Origin: an uncultured Desulfobulbaceae bacterium
GTDB lineage: Bacteria > Desulfobacterota > Desulfobulbia > Desulfobulbales > Desulfobulbaceae
Direction: 5' to 3'
Length of the DNA stretch: 11,254 bases
Assembly (NCBI GenBank): GCA_945787305.1
Contig: CALZIH010000165.1
Coordinates: 1 to 11,254, forward strand
The notes beneath the pieces were generated by a model, which ran no database searches, was not told the origin of the DNA, and was given only the letters and a program-made list of their open reading frames with translations. The translations under genes were made by a program, and so were the position numbers. Below are positions 1 to 7,006 of this stretch, piece after piece (the stretch's first letter is position 1; the number at the start of each line of letters is the position of its first letter).

Positions 1-1058
1 TTTATGGTATTGCGAAGCTGACTTCCGCGTACCTCCCGCTTTCTCCATTTAAAGGGTACGGGTTTTTTGTTGTACCGAGCAGTGTAGGCTTGAATGGCAG
101 CGGTCAAGCTGTCTTTATCTGCAAAACTTGCCCCATTCAATGCTTTTCTGGACAAAATACCAAACCAGATTTCTATCTGGTTGAGCCAACTTGCTGATGT
201 AGGAGTAAAATGAAAATGTACTCTGTTTTTATAGTTCTTCTTCAGCCACTCGTCGTTTTTCTTATGAGTGCAATAGTTGTCCAGTATAACATGAACCTCC
301 TTGTCGTCCGGCAATTCGTTTATCACGCTGGCAAGGAATACCTGGAAATCTTCACGCTTTTTCTTCTCGGTAATCTCTGTATGCACATGACCGGTCGCCA
401 CGTTCAGCGCCGCAAACAAGTTAAGGGTTCCGTGGCGCTTGTATGTGCTTTTGTAGCCACGGTATACTTTTTTATCTCTGGTTTCAATAAAGCCGGTTTC
501 TCTTTCTATCGCCTGAATGCTGGGCTTTTCATCAACACTCAAAACCAGGGCATTCAGGGGAGGGTTCAAGTATAAACCGACAATGTTCGCCGCTTTGGTT
601 GCAAATTCAGGATCAGTGCTAATGCACCAAGACCTTGACCTATGTAAATATATGCCCTCCTTACGCAATAAACGCCATACAGCATGTGTGCTTCCGCCCA
701 GCTGCTGCGCAAGAGTGGGGCAATCCCAACGAGCCATTCCGTCAGGAGGCTCCTTGTCCATAAGATCGAACAACCGATCCCTGAACTCTGGGCCATATGT
801 TGGTGGCTTTCCAGTTCGCTCAGAATCTCTAAGGCCCGGGAGCCTTTCCTCGGCAAACCGTTTTCTCCATTTGCCGACGGTTGGGATTGTAACGCCAAGC
901 TCTTTGGCAACTTGCTTGTTTTGTTTGCCAGCGGCGCAAGCCAATATAATCCTGGCTCTCTCAACCTGGCGAAACTCTGCTGCCCTGCTGTTGGCTGTTG
1001 CTTTAAGGGAGCTTGCTTCTTCTTCGGTCAGTATGATTGTAGGTGCTTGTCGTGGCAT
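1..1058 (-). CDS. IS630-family transposase (DDE), 3' end beyond the left edge
   Basis: Uninterrupted minus-strand frame of 352 codons from ATG at 1058 to the window edge, with no stop seen. An N-terminal helix-turn-helix region (about residues 30-75, with VAKELGVTIPTVGKWRKRF) precedes an RNase-H-like DDE domain. The catalytic triad is visible: D176 in LSVDEKPS, D260 in VILDNY and E296 in WLNQIEIWFG, with about 35 residues between the second D and the E as in IS630/Tc1-mariner enzymes. The family is usually about 340-360 residues, so the stop probably lies only a few codons beyond base 1. The product would cut and paste its element into TA dinucleotides (family knowledge). The start follows a TATAAT box by only about 7 nt, with no Shine-Dalgarno sequence. 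The gene lies directly behind the acyl carrier protein gene and reads in the same direction. It looks intact and may be active. Confidence 0.93.
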   Translation of the reverse strand, partial: MPRQAPTIILTEEEASSLKATANSRAAEFRQVERARIILACAAGKQNKQVAKELGVTIPTVGKWRKRFAEERLPGLRDSERTGKPPTYGPEFRDRLFDLMDKEPPDGMARWDCPTLAQQLGGSTHAVWRLLRKEGIYLHRSRSWCISTDPEFATKAANIVGLYLNPPLNALVLSVDEKPSIQAIERETGFIETRDKKVYRGYKSTYKRHGTLNLFAALNVATGHVHTEITEKKKREDFQVFLASVINELPDDKEVHVILDNYCTHKKNDEWLKKNYKNRVHFHFTPTSASWLNQIEIWFGILSRKALNGASFADKDSLTAAIQAYTARYNKKPVPFKWRKREVRGSQLRNTI

Positions 1059-1064
1059 GCACCT

Positions 1065-1093
1065 ATTATACATAAATAAACTAATTAATGCAA
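1065..1093 (-). promoter_or_regulatory. Putative sigma70 promoter of the IS630 transposase
   Basis: On the minus strand there is TTGCAT (1093-1088), a 17-nt spacer, and a perfect TATAAT (1070-1065). Transcription would begin near the ATG at 1058, giving a leaderless or nearly leaderless mRNA; no Shine-Dalgarno sequence is present. The -35 box begins one base after the ACP stop codon. Confidence 0.5.
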
Positions 1094-1342
1094 TTAAACA
1101 CTAGCTCTTTTATTGGTGATGCTGTTTCTAATTTCCTCCATGGATGAAATCCCCACTATCTCTTCGGTTGTAAACTTAACTCCCATTTTTTCTTCAATGG
1201 TCATAAAAAGTCGCAGATGTCTCAGAGAGTCCCAAGTTTCTATATCGTCCGTTTTGATATCTTGAGTTATTGCGCCCGGAGATATTTCTAATACTTCCGC
1301 GAAAATTTCTATTAATTGCCGATCAACACTATTTCCCATCAT
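1094..1342 (-). CDS. Acyl carrier protein (PP-binding), FkbH partner
   Basis: Small acidic protein of about 82 residues with the four-helix ACP pattern and the phosphopantetheine attachment motif ETWDSLRHLRL. The modified serine is residue 39 counted from the ATG at 1342. A WDSLxH motif instead of the fatty-acid type DSL(D/E) is common in ACPs that pair with FkbH-like loading enzymes. The frame stays open back to a TTG at 1354. I prefer ATG 1342 (or ATG 1339) because GGTGG lies 5-8 nt upstream. The start overlaps the end of the FkbH gene by 14 nt, indicating translational coupling. Predicted role: carries a three-carbon unit loaded by FkbH as a thioester in the cytoplasm. The last residues (ASV) may be encoded by IS630 sequence, so the native C-terminus could be missing. 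The ACP core is intact. Confidence 0.88.
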   Translation of the reverse strand: MMGNSVDRQLIEIFAEVLEISPGAITQDIKTDDIETWDSLRHLRLFMTIEEKMGVKFTTEEIVGISSMEEIRNSITNKRASV

Positions 1343-3059
1343 TATTTCCACCAATTATTGTTACGGTAATGTCATCTATTTGACATCGTGTTTTTAATTT
1401 TTCCTGAACAATCGTCAGGGTATCTTCCAGGTATATAGAGTTTCCTCTGTTTTCAATTCGTGCAAAGTCGATATTTTTATAAAATTTTTCCGCGACAACA
1501 TTTTTTTTGGACGGTCTAAACTCAGCTGTTATCCTTTGAAGGTTTTGTCTCTTTAAATAATCCAAAATCTGGTAGAGAAAGACATACTCCACATTTCTGC
1601 CAATCACGCGGCAGCTCACTAAAAATGTATCCAGAAAGGAGCCAGTCTCTTGCTGTTTAACAATAGCGGCCCCGACAATCCCTTCCTCTCCGAATGTATC
1701 TGTATAGTCAAAATTAAAAATAAGATGATCATCATCCTCAATAAAATTTTCAATATCCGCCTCGGTATATCGCCGTGTCGTCATATTAAACTGGTTTGTT
1801 TTTTGAGTTAACTGAGCGGTTCTCGTGATAAATCGTCTGTCATTGATGTAAATTCCCTGTACAATATTCAGGTTTCGGATAAATTCGTCGAGGTTTAACC
1901 CCTTGTTTGAAAGTTCTTTTCTCTTGCCGTAAGCCTTGTATTGACCTGTTTTTTTCCTGTCTTCCTCTGTAAGAGAAACCTTCGGGAAGTAAGGATAAAC
2001 AACTTTTTCTAAAAACCATCTTTTAAGATAAACGGGATCATCAGGAAAATCAGGGACAGCAACCTGCGGCGCCTGTTCTTTAATTATTTCCCTTTCTCTT
2101 GGATTGTCATCAATAAAAACAAAACTATCCAGCCCCAAATTCAGATCCTCGGCTAGCTGTTTCATGTTTTCTGATTTTGGGTGCCAGTTGATTTTCCTTG
2201 CAGCGAAATCATTTTTTTTGAGTAGCATCATTGGGTGAGATGTAAAAACCTCATCGACATCTTCCGAATTATTTTTGGAATTTATCGCAAGGACTATGCC
2301 CAGGTCTGTTAAAGCTTTTATTACCGACTGAAAGTCCCTGAAAGCTTTGCCTATGCCATCCTCAGAAAGCTGAATACCGTCAATGCCATCTTCTCCGACA
2401 ATTCCTCCCCACAAGGTGTTGTCCAGGTCAAGAACAAGGACCTTTTTTGTTTTTCCGCGGATTGCCCCAACAATATTTTCAAATTCTCTAGCAAGGGATT
2501 TAAGTGCGGTATTGGTATACTTTATTCTGCCTAGATACCAAAATTTTTCATCAACCATATTTTGGTAGCCGGATAATAGTATTTGTTTTCGCCAGTCAAG
2601 AATGTAGATTCCGGCAGGCGATTCTTGCGAAAATTTTATAATCTGTTTGTTGATGTTATCTTCAAGCGCGGAAAAAGAATATTGCGTATTTACATCCAGG
2701 TAATTAAGAAAATTGAGTGGAGAAAAAACAACTGTCGTTATAATGATGAGGCTATTCGGATGGGCCTGATGGTACTGTGTGAGAGCGCCAAAAATGTAGT
2801 TAAACTGTTCTTCTGCTATTTTTTGAGCGTCTTTTTTATTATAAAGACGGCCCAAGGCGGATTTCATTAATTCTTCGCCTTCTAAGTGAAGTAATATTAT
2901 TTCTGGAGGCCGCCTGTTTAGCAGCGAGTCTTCATTAATAAGTTCTTCAAGATACTGTCCATAATCACAAAAGTACGTTTCTTTTGCGGGAAGAAATGAC
3001 TTTAAGGGATCAAGGTTGATATTGCTTAAAACCGCATAGTTCACTGACGCAAGGTTCAT
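1329..3059 (-). CDS. FkbH-like protein (HAD-IIIC phosphatase with GNAT domain)
   Basis: A 576-residue protein with the layout of FkbH-family enzymes: an N-terminal SGNH-like region (about 1-190), a HAD-IIIC phosphatase core, and a GNAT-like C-terminal domain (about 400-550). HAD motif I is DLDNTLWGG with nucleophile D211 and acid/base D213. Motif II is INSKNN, and motif IV is FIDDNPRERE with D317/D318. Characterised FkbH/OzmB-type enzymes take D-1,3-bisphosphoglycerate, dephosphorylate it and pass the glyceryl unit to an ACP; this family also occurs in surface-polysaccharide and lactate/glycerate-transfer clusters. The next gene is a matching ACP, overlapping by 14 nt, and the deacetylase gene ends 21 nt upstream, so the three genes form one transcription unit. 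The ATG at 3059 has no strong Shine-Dalgarno sequence. No dehydrogenases of the FkbG/I/K methoxymalonyl type are present, so the end product is probably not methoxymalonyl-ACP; that is inference. Confidence 0.93.
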   Translation of the reverse strand: MNLASVNYAVLSNINLDPLKSFLPAKETYFCDYGQYLEELINEDSLLNRRPPEIILLHLEGEELMKSALGRLYNKKDAQKIAEEQFNYIFGALTQYHQAHPNSLIIITTVVFSPLNFLNYLDVNTQYSFSALEDNINKQIIKFSQESPAGIYILDWRKQILLSGYQNMVDEKFWYLGRIKYTNTALKSLAREFENIVGAIRGKTKKVLVLDLDNTLWGGIVGEDGIDGIQLSEDGIGKAFRDFQSVIKALTDLGIVLAINSKNNSEDVDEVFTSHPMMLLKKNDFAARKINWHPKSENMKQLAEDLNLGLDSFVFIDDNPREREIIKEQAPQVAVPDFPDDPVYLKRWFLEKVVYPYFPKVSLTEEDRKKTGQYKAYGKRKELSNKGLNLDEFIRNLNIVQGIYINDRRFITRTAQLTQKTNQFNMTTRRYTEADIENFIEDDDHLIFNFDYTDTFGEEGIVGAAIVKQQETGSFLDTFLVSCRVIGRNVEYVFLYQILDYLKRQNLQRITAEFRPSKKNVVAEKFYKNIDFARIENRGNSIYLEDTLTIVQEKLKTRCQIDDITVTIIGGNNDGK

Positions 3060-3080
3060 AAACAGGAAACAAAATGAGCA

Positions 3081-4073
3081 CTAAAATTTATCACAATCAA
3101 TATAATGGAAATCCTCCCATGTTACTGAAATACGTGGCAAACAGTAAAGATGCTCCTTGTGTCTAGGAAATATATTGCCACCTCTTGTGGTCGTTGCCAT
3201 CTTAAAAGAAGTGGAGGCTGCAGCCTCAAACTCTCTACGCCCGGCTGTGCTCTTTGAGCCAAAGGGATAGGCAAAATGGTCAACATTTCTCCCGATTTTC
3301 TCTTCAATCCTCTCTTTAGACGTTCTAAGTTCATATTCCAAATCAGATGGCGTTAGTTTTCTCAGATTGTAATGATTGACCGAATGGGCTCCGATCGTCA
3401 CAAGGGGATCAAAGCTAATGTTTTTGACATCTTCCCAGGACATTAAGAGAGACATATAATCTCTTTTGAACTCATAATTATCAAAAACACAAGCGTAAAG
3501 ATTCTCCAACTCCTCTTGGGGGGTATTAAAGATCAACTTATGAATATCATTATAACTTATCTCCTTCTCCTTCAGAGTGCCTGCATGAAAAGCATATCCT
3601 CTTTTATTATACTCAAATTCAATAGTTCCGGAATTTAAGATCATATCTTCCAGTTTATACCACCAAAGCGTTGTTTCCCTATCAGGAAAGGAGGTGGTAA
3701 GATAGATAGTCATCGGTATTTTATACCTCTTCAAAATAGGGTAGGCCAATGTATAGTTATCCAGGTAGCCATCATCGAATGTAAAAGACACAAAGCGTTT
3801 TCCAGATGATTCAAAACCATTTACAACACGGTCATAAACTTCATCTAACGATAGAAACTGATAACCTGACTGAATTAAATACTGAATCATAGACTCCAGC
3901 AGATCAGTAGAAACCTCCAATTTGGCACAGGTAGGAATCCTTTGCTTTTCACATTTGTTCAAACTAATCCTGTGAAATGCCAGGATAGTCCCTTTCCCGG
4001 CCAAAAACGGTTTCAATAGTTTATGAATCTTTGTAAATTTACAAACGGAAATTATTTTATTTTTGTAATCCAT
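3081..4073 (-). CDS. Polysaccharide deacetylase family protein (NodB homology domain)
   Basis: A 330-residue carbohydrate esterase 4-type protein. Motif 1 is TFDDGY with D100 (base) and D101 (metal); motif 2 is GAHSVNH with metal ligands H230 and H234; motif 3 is FAYPFG at about residue 270. The metal ligands expected of an active enzyme are therefore present. A long segment (about 130 residues) separates motifs 1 and 2, as in CE4-like proteins from exopolysaccharide clusters that carry TLWWYKLEDMI-like inserts. No classical cleaved signal peptide is visible; the N-terminus (MDYKNKIISVCKFTKIHKLLKPFL) is basic, so the protein may act in the cytoplasm or at the membrane face. It would remove N- or O-acetyl groups from a glycan or its lipid-linked precursor. 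It lies first in the AT-rich deacetylase-FkbH-ACP block. The start is ATG 4073, with no clear Shine-Dalgarno sequence. Confidence 0.9.
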   Translation of the reverse strand: MDYKNKIISVCKFTKIHKLLKPFLAGKGTILAFHRISLNKCEKQRIPTCAKLEVSTDLLESMIQYLIQSGYQFLSLDEVYDRVVNGFESSGKRFVSFTFDDGYLDNYTLAYPILKRYKIPMTIYLTTSFPDRETTLWWYKLEDMILNSGTIEFEYNKRGYAFHAGTLKEKEISYNDIHKLIFNTPQEELENLYACVFDNYEFKRDYMSLLMSWEDVKNISFDPLVTIGAHSVNHYNLRKLTPSDLEYELRTSKERIEEKIGRNVDHFAYPFGSKSTAGRREFEAAASTSFKMATTTRGGNIFPRHKEHLYCLPRISVTWEDFHYIDCDKF

Positions 4074-4169
4074 TTTTAATTTCTAAAGGGTGGTTGTCGA
4101 TAGCATGCAGGTTGTTATCGCCCAGAAAACTGAACAGCAGGAAATAATGCAGTATATAGACCAAGAGGT

Positions 4170-4615
4170 TTATTTGCTGATCAAAAGTAAGAAAATTGCG
4201 CCGGGCCAGCAAAGAAATGTCGCCAAATTAAGCGCCAGCTTTTCAGGTATACCCGGCTCGACACTTCTCGAACCGCAACCGGGACGAAATGCCGGCAAAT
4301 CTGCGTCCAGCTGATCCAATTCGAACAAGCGCAACCATTCAAACCCCGACCCCAGCCGACGCTACGCTCGCAGTTGGTATCGTTATCCATGCGGATGAAA
4401 GTGGGCACGGTCTCTATATCCAGCTGCCAGGATTGTTGCAGACTGCGATCATAACCGATTTCAGTACCAGTAGCCGGAAAGTCCGGGTCATCGTGGCTCC
4501 AGATTTGCACGCAACGGCCACCGGCCTGCAGATCAGTAATCACTGGCTCGACCATGGCGCAGGTGGGGCAGTCTTTTTTCAAGACGTGGATATAATTGGG
4601 TTGCGAGGTGCTCAT
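4170..4615 (-). pseudogene. Thioredoxin-like protein, frameshifted
   Basis: From ATG 4615 (preceded by TAGGA, 5 nt away) the frame encodes a thioredoxin-fold start with the redox motif CPTC (C16, C19) and a cis-proline loop VPTF (P71). The open frame runs to 4181, but after GWGRG (about 4355-4338) the sequence no longer resembles the family. The natural continuation, WLRLFELDQLDADLPAF and then FRPGCGSRSVEPG, is found in another minus-strand frame beginning at about 4338 and ending at a TAA at 4170. A single lost base (or two gained) near the G-rich run would explain this. A second slip near 4200 is possible, because LARRN, a C-terminal-like signature, appears in the third frame. The truncated product would keep the CxxC site but lose its C-terminal third. 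It may be a real pseudogene or a sequencing error. It lies between the MaoC-SDR gene and the deacetylase. Confidence 0.75.
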
Positions 4616-4652
4616 ACGTTCCTAAACAGGAAAACACACGGGATATAAGGAG

Positions 4653-4682
4653 ATTTTATCAGACTGCAGGTCACTCACTCAA
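4653..4682 (-). promoter_or_regulatory. Putative promoter for the thioredoxin-like gene and possibly downstream genes
   Basis: The minus strand reads TTGAGT (4682-4677), an 18-nt spacer, then TAAAAT (4658-4653), about 38 nt before the ATG at 4615. The match to sigma70 consensus is good at -10 (5 of 6) and fair at -35 (4 of 6). It could drive the thioredoxin-like gene and read on into the deacetylase-FkbH-ACP genes, for which no better promoter was seen. Confidence 0.35.
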
Positions 4683-4715
4683 CATGGAGTCAAATCACCG
4701 AAACTCCCCCGGACG

Positions 4716-6146
4716 TCAACCCGGCTGAGATGGCATTTTCTGATTAAAGGCTCGCAGCTCACTGATCAGCAGCTCCGCTGGATCCTCATTCTTCACTGGC
4801 AAAATACTGACGGTCTGGTCGGTGGCCAGGCGAGGAAAGCGGGATTTGTAAATGACCAGTTGCGGGTCACACTTCTCGAAAAAATCACACAGTAGTTCGC
4901 TGGCTATTTTGGCAGAAGAATACTCTCCCATGTGCTTCGGCAACTCATCAATAGCAACAGTAGAAGGGTAAAAGACCCGTTTTATTTCATGCTCACCGAG
5001 CAAGCTGAGCACATTGGCAAAGCCCACGACGTAGTAATCGCAAAACTTCCGGAATAAATCGGGGGAAAACTTACCTCTAACACCCGAAAAAATAAAAGGC
5101 GTGGCGAAATAATACAGGTGTGTCGGTTGCCAACCGGACAGGGATATATCTTCCTGGCTGATAGCGGGGTTAAGGACATCGTATTGAAAGCAATCCGCAA
5201 GCCCACCATTGGAGACAATATCTGCCACAACCTTCTCGGCATCCGCTTTTCCATGATGGTAGGTGATTTTGACATCCGCCCCACCGGCGGCGAGCATCTT
5301 TGCGGCCACCTCACCCAACCCTCGAGAACCACCAATGATTAACGCCTTCTGATTCGAGAATTCATCATCCGATACACGTTGCTTCAGACTCAGATAGCCT
5401 TCTTGCTCCTTTGGTTGCGGTCGACGAAATGCTTTTACAAAGCCCGTCATATATGGCGCGGTAACATTAATGTTGAGCAAACCGACTCGCTTATCGAATC
5501 GCTCCACTTCATAATAGATTCCGCCCAAGCCATGGCTATCAACCCTGGTAAGTTCTACCTCTGAAAAGAGTGAATGCAAGCCGGGACAGTACACACCAAC
5601 AAGACGGGACAAATGCATTATGGTCGCGATCTCCCTCGGCCTCATACGCTTTACCAGAGCTGGAAACAGAATACTCGCCGCTTCGATATTTAAAGAAAGA
5701 TCCAAGGTGCCGGAATCAACCGCCAGTTCTTCATCCGACAGAACACGGGGCTCGATCATTGTTGGGAAATCCGCGTCAGCATCACCCTCTTGACTGCCCA
5801 GCTCGACGTCCTCCCACGCGACGATAACTTTGGTTACAACGGCACCTGAACTCAGCAAACGAATATGCATAGATGCATCCTCCTGCTGGGCAACCTCCAT
5901 CTCAAGTTCATCACCCACTTTGATGGGTTTATAGAAAATGGCCTTAAGCCGACTGAGCTCAACCGACTCATCTTTGGTAACCAGCAAATAGTCAAGGGCG
6001 CGTAAGACACCGTGAATGCCATGCACCACCGGCGACCCGAACATTGTTCGGCGTGCAGCGATCACATCAGTATGCAGGGGGTTGTTATCGCCTGACAGCT
6101 TCGCGAAGGATTTCTGGTCATCGAGCGTGAATGCGCGGAAAATCAT
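4716..6146 (-). CDS. MaoC-like double-hotdog / short-chain dehydrogenase fusion protein
   Basis: A 476-residue protein. Residues 1-115 are a MaoC/(R)-hydratase hotdog with the active-site motif SGDNNPLHTD (D20, H25) and FGSPVVHG. Residues about 135-260 look like a second hotdog half without the catalytic D/H, including YCPGLHSLFSEVEL. Residues about 268-476 are an SDR Rossmann domain with the cofactor loop GGSRGLGE (G272 onward), catalytic S395 in YPSTVAI, and Y409/K413 in YSSAK. It therefore combines enoyl-thioester hydratase/dehydratase and NAD(P)H ketoreductase chemistry, acting on CoA- or ACP-bound acyl chains in the cytoplasm. The full SDR catalytic set suggests it is active. The start ATG 6146 has only a weak Shine-Dalgarno sequence. 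It is the first gene of the minus-strand cluster and ends about 100 nt before the thioredoxin-like gene. Its composition is more GC-rich than that of the FkbH block. Substrate unknown. Confidence 0.88.
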   Translation of the reverse strand: MIFRAFTLDDQKSFAKLSGDNNPLHTDVIAARRTMFGSPVVHGIHGVLRALDYLLVTKDESVELSRLKAIFYKPIKVGDELEMEVAQQEDASMHIRLLSSGAVVTKVIVAWEDVELGSQEGDADADFPTMIEPRVLSDEELAVDSGTLDLSLNIEAASILFPALVKRMRPREIATIMHLSRLVGVYCPGLHSLFSEVELTRVDSHGLGGIYYEVERFDKRVGLLNINVTAPYMTGFVKAFRRPQPKEQEGYLSLKQRVSDDEFSNQKALIIGGSRGLGEVAAKMLAAGGADVKITYHHGKADAEKVVADIVSNGGLADCFQYDVLNPAISQEDISLSGWQPTHLYYFATPFIFSGVRGKFSPDLFRKFCDYYVVGFANVLSLLGEHEIKRVFYPSTVAIDELPKHMGEYSSAKIASELLCDFFEKCDPQLVIYKSRFPRLATDQTVSILPVKNEDPAELLISELRAFNQKMPSQPG

Positions 6147-6476
6147 GGCGGAAAACTCATAGCTTATTATGAATACAAATAACCGGGGTCAAGTATAGGG
6201 TTCTACACAACAAAGGTACCAAATGTGAGATAGATCCTGGAGAAGCTGATCAGCTCAAAATTCTTTTCCATCATTCACCTCACACATTTTAACACTCTTA
6301 TGCGTTTTTCAGTGCGTCCCAGAGCTATATAAAAACCGTTTAGTTTTTCTATAAAAATATTTTTAACTCCACACTTTACCTACCCTGTTTCCTGTCTTAC
6401 TAGGTAATTTAGCATAATATTAGTTTTTGAGCCATGCTTAGAATTGGACAACGGAGAGTGAAAACAACCGGGGTAG
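6147..6476. other. AT-rich intergenic region upstream of MaoC-SDR
   Basis: About 330 bp with no convincing gene. It holds the possible MaoC-SDR promoter, a doubtful 23-codon minus-strand ORF (6274-6203, MMEKNFELIS..., with AGGTG suitably placed before its second ATG), and A/T runs near 6340-6370. The part near 6430-6476 contains GAATTGGACAACGG and CCGGGG, and probably belongs to the non-coding end of the decayed ISKra4 element, whose reading frame stops at 6477. Confidence 0.4.
6166..6192 (-). promoter_or_regulatory. Possible promoter of the MaoC-SDR gene
   Basis: The minus strand has TTGACC (6192-6187) and CATAAT (6171-6166), 15 nt apart and 19 nt before the ATG. Both boxes match well but the spacing is short, so this is a weak candidate. 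Confidence 0.25.
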
Positions 6477-6582
6477 CTATGCCGCTCTCCTTTGATATTC
6501 ATCTCCTTTATTCCAGTTCGGGTGCCACTGACCGAACGCTTCTCGAAGCTCATCATTCAAAACACGATTATGTACCTGTAAC

Positions 6583-6587
6583 AATAA
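6583..6587. repeat. Target-site duplication AATAA (left copy)
   Basis: AATAA directly abuts the left inverted repeat of the 237-bp element. The identical copy at 6825-6829 abuts the right repeat. Confidence 0.85.
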
Positions 6588-6824
6588 CCTGAATCCGTGA
6601 CGAAAAACTGCTGTTTAATCTTTTATCTAATAGAAATTATATAACAAATTTCGAGTTATGCGTGATCTGACAATTTCATCTGATTGCCCTTCGGGGCATC
6701 CGGCAGCGGCCCATCTGCTTCGAAGTCTGCGCTTATCTGTCATCAACCACTCGATATCACAACAGGATAATCGTGTGGTTTCTTTAGCGCACCTGAACCA
6801 CTGCCGAACGCTCACGGATTCAGG
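6588..6824. mobile_element. 237-bp MITE-like element inserted in the ISKra4 transposase remnant
   Basis: The ends are perfect 13-bp inverted repeats: CCTGAATCCGTGA at 6588-6600 and its reverse complement TCACGGATTCAGG at 6812-6824. They are flanked by identical AATAA (6583-6587 and 6825-6829), a 5-bp target duplication. Deleting the element and one AATAA joins GGTGCTCAC to TTATTGTTACAG and restores the transposase frame GAHLLLQVHNRV without a gap, an independent proof of the boundaries. The inside has no transposase-sized ORF and contains a TGCCC-TTCG-GGGCA hairpin near 6687-6700. This is a non-autonomous element moved in trans by an unidentified transposase that makes 5-bp duplications. Confidence 0.87.
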
Positions 6825-6829
6825 AATAA
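6825..6829. repeat. Target-site duplication AATAA (right copy)
   Basis: Second copy of the 5-bp duplication made when the MITE-like element entered the ISKra4 transposase remnant. Confidence 0.85.
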
Positions 6830-7006
6830 GTGAGCACCTTGCTTGCTCCAACGCACTTGTTGTCGACCATCCACTTGATTATCACCTGATTGACGGTCGA
6901 TTCCACATACGCGGTCGAGGTGGTTTCACCATAACGCTACCACTCACCGTAATACGGTATAAACCCAGCATTATTTCGGATATAGGTATAAAATTCTTCC
7001 AGTTTT

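Larger units (their letters stand above)
1..1103 (-). mobile_element. IS630-family insertion sequence, partial (right part of element outside window)
   Basis: The element contains the intact-looking DDE transposase. Its boundary on the acyl-carrier-protein side must lie between the transposase start (1058) and about 1103. I place it tentatively at the TA inside CTAG (1101-1104), because IS630 elements insert at TA and the sequence from there inward becomes AT-rich and carries the transposase promoter. The other end is outside the window, so terminal inverted repeats and the TA duplication cannot be compared. The outer limit is therefore uncertain by tens of bases. Confidence 0.6.

Noticed and set aside
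210..1104. Plus-strand open frames of 121 to 195 codons over the IS630 gene
   Set aside because: They are antisense to a transposase frame with all catalytic motifs, have no recognisable domains and overlap each other.
4289..4648. Plus-strand open frame of 119 codons
   Set aside because: It is antisense to the thioredoxin-like gene, whose CPTC motif and ribosome-binding site identify the true strand.
6627..6851. Minus-strand 74-codon frame containing VRQWFR
   Set aside because: It begins in ISKra4 sequence and continues into the MITE; the resemblance of VRQWFR to the transposase ending is accidental, since the genuine ending lies at 6477-6582.
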